A stretch of 64,000 bases of DNA from Thermothelomyces thermophilus ATCC 42464 (taxonomy: Eukaryota; Ascomycota; Sordariomycetes; Sordariales; Chaetomiaceae), in assembly GCF_000226095.1 (NCBI RefSeq), contig NC_016478.1, positions 248,001 through 312,000 on the forward strand, read 5' to 3'. Shown here in pieces: positions 60,676 through 64,000 of the stretch (positions are counted from its first letter, which is position 1; the number at the start of each line of letters is the position of its first letter). The position numbers and the translations under genes were made by a program. The notes under the pieces were generated by a model that was not told the origin of the DNA, ran no database searches, and saw only the letters and a list, made by a program, of their open reading frames with translations.

Positions 60676-63600
60676 AAAAGCTTCTCTTGCATCTTTGCGA
60701 ATACCCCACCAAAATATACGAAACTACCATCGCTAGAAAGCTCTCGAAAAACGCTATCTAACGACACCACTTTCAACTACGCGCGAGCCGTTACAGGTGT
60801 GTAACAGGCATCACAGGCATAAGAACCAGACCCGACTACAATCCGACCGCACCTCACGTACCCGTCAAAATTTTCACTGTACAGACTACCTAGCGCCCCT
60901 AAACGTAACGTCAATTTAAGGCCTAATGCTAAGCCACTAAGTAGGGAGGCCTATAGCTTTGAACTAATCAAAGGGGGGCCTACTATAGGCCTACCCTACC
61001 CCGGATATTAAGGAGCTAAGGGGTCTCGTCATATAACTAGTCGACCTTATACTAAGCCCTAAACATGGTAGGGCATAAGACCTTATAGATAGGCTCTTAT
61101 AGGGCCTTATAACTATTATTATAGGCCTAGTTCTAAACCTATAGGAACTTATAGCTAAAGAAGTCAAAAAGGGGCTTAAAGAAGCCCCTAAGGCTACCCC
61201 CTGCCCTACCTAGGTATAGGTAGCTATAGGGCTATAATAGGGGGTAATAGGCCCCTAAGGAGGCCTACCGTTGGCGAAGGCAGTATCGTTATAGGCCTCG
61301 TAGGAGGTTACGATACGGAACGCAAGCCTATAGGAAGACCTTAAAGCCCAAACCCCGGCTAAAATAGTCTAAGTAATTAATAGGGCTTCTAGCCGCTAGG
61401 GAGCCGTTGTAGCTAGGAAGCTCCTAAGCGGGGGTATAGTAATGGTCTTTAAGGATAAGGCTACTAAGGATTAGTATTTGGCTAACAAGTGATAGGTAGC
61501 TATAACCTTTAGAGAGGAGGCTAAGGAGGTCGGTGGGGCCTATATAGTCCTAGCTAAAGGAGTCCGGAAAGAGGAGCTATAGGGGGTTAGTAAACAAGAC
61601 TTTAAGGGGGCTATAGGCCTATACTTAATCGAAATAGTCAAGTTCCGGCTACTAAAGAGCCTATAGAGGAAGTAGGCTATAGTACTCTTAGGCTTATAGG
61701 ACTTCAATAAGGCCTAGAAGGCCTATAATGAAGGCGTGGTCTAGGATACCTAGGTACTAGACTATAAGCCTTATTAAGATACTTTAGAGCTAAGGTAATA
61801 CTATAGGTATTAGAGCTTTAGCTATACCTAGTAGTACTACTAGTGGCCGGCCTATTATAGCTATTATAACGTAAAGGCCTATAAGGAGGGGGGGAAGACT
61901 AGGGAGGCCTAGTACCTTACCTACTCTAACTAACTCCCTTATAGGTATATAGCCTATAGAGGCCCCTATATAGCCTAGTATAGGGGTTGCCTAAAGAAGG
62001 TTAAAGCCTAGGAGAAGGCTAGAGAGGCCTACTAATATAGACCCCGAACCTTCTAACTACTAGAATAACTACATTAGAAGGTAGCCTTTAAGTTTAGTAG
62101 CCTCCTAGAAGATGACGACCATTATTAAACTAGAGCTAAACGCCCCTATAGAAGGCCTACTCTAGCCTAGTAGGCGGCTAGGAGTGCCCTCTATAATGCC
62201 TAACAGACCTATATCTCCTTCCTATAGCCTAGAGCCCCCTCCCTCTTATAGCCGGTCAAGGGGGTAATAGCTATAGAGCCTATTACTACCGTGCCCTTAT
62301 CCTCTACTCCGGCTACCTCGAATATAAATTAAAATCCTTTAGTAGAATACCTAAGGTAATAAACAGGCCCTCAAGGTCCTATTAGAGGAGGCTAAATATA
62401 ACCTATTAACTATCTAGGAACCATAGATTAACCGGTTTACTAGGTTAATATACTACCCCTAGGCTTCGAAATATTACCTAGTTTATAAGCCTAAGGGTAA
62501 GGTAGCTATTCTAGTAGTTAAGCGCTTCCTGGTTGGCTAGTAGGACTATTTGGCAGAGGAGAACTAGTATAAGGTAACCTTTCTAGCCCTAGGAGAGAGG
62601 AGGTTTAAGCTCTAGTTAGTCTATAATAATAAAAAGGAGCAGGCCTTCTTACGGGACCTACTAACCCTACCTTGGCTAACCTACCCCCTAGTTCTTATAG
62701 GTAACTTTAACCTCTACTACCTAGTCTAGGACCTATTTAATAGGCTTAGCCTAGGGGCTAGGGACCTCCTTAGCCTCATAGACTAGTAAGACCTCGACCT
62801 ATATATGCCCTATAGCTAGGTTATTAGGGCACCCTAAGGGGACTAACATGGCCAGCCTTCTATAATAGACTCATTCTAGGCCTTAGCTAGGCTAGAAGCG
62901 ACCTATAGGGATATCGTAGAATATAGGAAATCCGACTACTACCTATAGGCTCTAAATGTCTCCCTCTAAAGGACCAAAGGGCCTATATTAGCTAGTAAAG
63001 GGTGGGACTAGAAGAGCCTAGACAAGGAGGTTATATAGGCCGAGGCGGCCTACCTTTTACTCCGGCTTAGTAGGTAGGCATCGGCCCCGGCCGGGCCTGT
63101 TTTCTAGGGCCTAGAGGAGCTTCTATAGGCCTTCGACAGGCTTATAGAGGCCCTCGAGGAGATAGCTATAGTCTCGGCCCCGGTAAAGAAGGCTAGTACG
63201 GGTAGTAAACGAGCTTAATAGTAGACAAAGGAGGTTTAAGAGGCCCGGAAGAGGGCTAAGGAGGTAGAGAGGGCTTATAGAGATACCCTAAACCCCTATA
63301 TATAAGAGGTACTTCGGCAGGCCCTATAGGACTAGGCTAAGACTATTATAGCCGTAAAGACCAAGAGCTAGAGAGCTATATTATAGGAGGTAACTAACCG
63401 GCCAGACCTGCTATGGAGGCTAGAGAGGTAGGCAAGGCTATAAAGCTACCTACCGGTCGACCCCTTAAAGCTCCTAGCCTTTGAAGGAAGGCTTATAACC
63501 TACTAATAGAAGGCTAGAGCACTAGCTAATAAGTTCTTTCCGAACCCGGAAGTAGACCTATCGGATATTAACGACCTAGATCTAAACGACTATTAGGAGC

Positions 63601-64000
63601 TAAAGTTCGAAATAAGCTAGGAGGTTATAATAGGTAAAGTTAAGGTAGTACTAGCTAGGGTAGCCCTATAGAAAGCCCTAGGGGAGGACCTCCTCCCTAT
63701 AGGCCTATTAAAGGCCTATAGGCGGCCGCTTTACCGGATACTAGCTAAACTAGCCTTAGAGAGCCTATAGCTTAGCTATTTCCTAGCCTAGTTTAAAAGG
63801 GCTAAGATAGTAGTCCTCTATAAGCCTAGTGAACCCCTATAGGCCTACTTTACCCTAGGTAGCTATAGGCCTATAGCGCTCCTACTAATAGTAGGTAAGG
63901 TGCTAGAGGCTATAGTTACCCGAAAGGTAACGGCCGTTATAGAGGCCTATAGGCTTCTCCTAGCCAAGTAAATGGGTAACCGGGAATATAGGTCTATAGA
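60676..64000 (+). mobile_element. LINE B (Tad1-like), 5' complete, runs off the window
   Basis: Starts like LINE A (CTCTTGCATCTTTGCG) with a 5' UTR of about 230 bp that keeps CpG, CpA and TpG. An ORF1-like region follows, then an endonuclease with F-N-L-Y-Y near 62.7 kb and R-P-S-I-I-D-S/L-F near 62.86 kb, the linker with K-K-A-S-T-G-S-K-R-A, and the start of RT (A-x-F-K-R-A-K-I-V-V-L-Y-K-P and Y-R-P-I-A-L-L near 63.86 kb) up to the window edge. It carries the empty insertion site of G1 near 62927. RIP-mutated, but less than LINE A. Confidence 0.85.

Noticed and set aside
24000-64000. An AT-rich centromere or a telomere end
   Set aside because: No TTAGGG arrays, and the AT-richness is explained by RIP of identifiable LINE and Gypsy elements. 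A centromere of this kind cannot be excluded, but nothing in the window argues for it specifically.
23655-64000. CRISPR-like or tandem repeat arrays
   Set aside because: The repeated CTATAG/TTATAGG words are the result of CpA/TpG loss, not of regular repeat-spacer structure.

Overview
The window looks like nuclear DNA of a filamentous ascomycete, most likely a sordariomycete (Sordariales or Chaetomiaceae is my best guess). The evidence is short spliceosomal introns (about 60-107 bp) with GT..AG ends, GC-rich coding sequence, fungal-type proteins (DUF1996, VNX1-like antiporter, Rpt6, rhodanese-PTP, EDC4/Pdc1-like), and a large region that carries the signature of repeat-induced point mutation (RIP).

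Positions 1-23.65 kb are ordinary gene-bearing sequence. In order: the 3' end of a secreted DUF1996 protein (+); a two-exon VNX1-like vacuolar cation/H+ antiporter (-); the 26S proteasome ATPase Rpt6 (+); a Pyp1/2-like rhodanese plus tyrosine phosphatase (-); a probable small membrane protein (-); and a large EDC4/Ge-1-like decapping scaffold (+). These are unrelated housekeeping or signalling genes, each with its own promoter. No cluster or operon logic is apparent.

Positions 23.65-64 kb are a nested graveyard of retrotransposons. CpA and TpG are almost absent while CpG survives, as expected of RIP (CpA to TpA on both strands). Stops are nearly all TAG/TAA, sitting where Gln or Trp would be. 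I resolve several layers. One Tad1-like LINE (A, from about 34.37 kb) is split by two chromodomain Ty3/Gypsy elements of family X: G1 (36619-44229, +, 5-bp repeat AAATC) and G2 (45555-53084, -, 5-bp repeat TCCTA). A second Gypsy family Y is present as G3 (25391 to about 33757, +, no 3' LTR) and G4 (54608-59285, -, internally deleted). LINE fragments C to G and a 5'-complete LINE B (60676 to the window end) fill the rest. Two Gypsy fragments or LTR relics, one possible tRNA relic and two unidentified stretches complete the region.

The most interesting signal is that every Gypsy copy that retains its 3' region has an extra ORF convergent to pol, between pol and the 3' LTR. In family X (G1 and G2) its decayed N-terminus has, in both copies, the spacing of a fungal Zn(II)2Cys6 cluster (C-x2-C-x6-C-x8-C-x2-C-x6-C, with many Cys turned into Tyr by RIP), followed by a heptad-rich segment. 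In family Y (G3 and G4) a different ORF of about 300 codons holds this place, and in G4 it has promoter-like sequence of its own.
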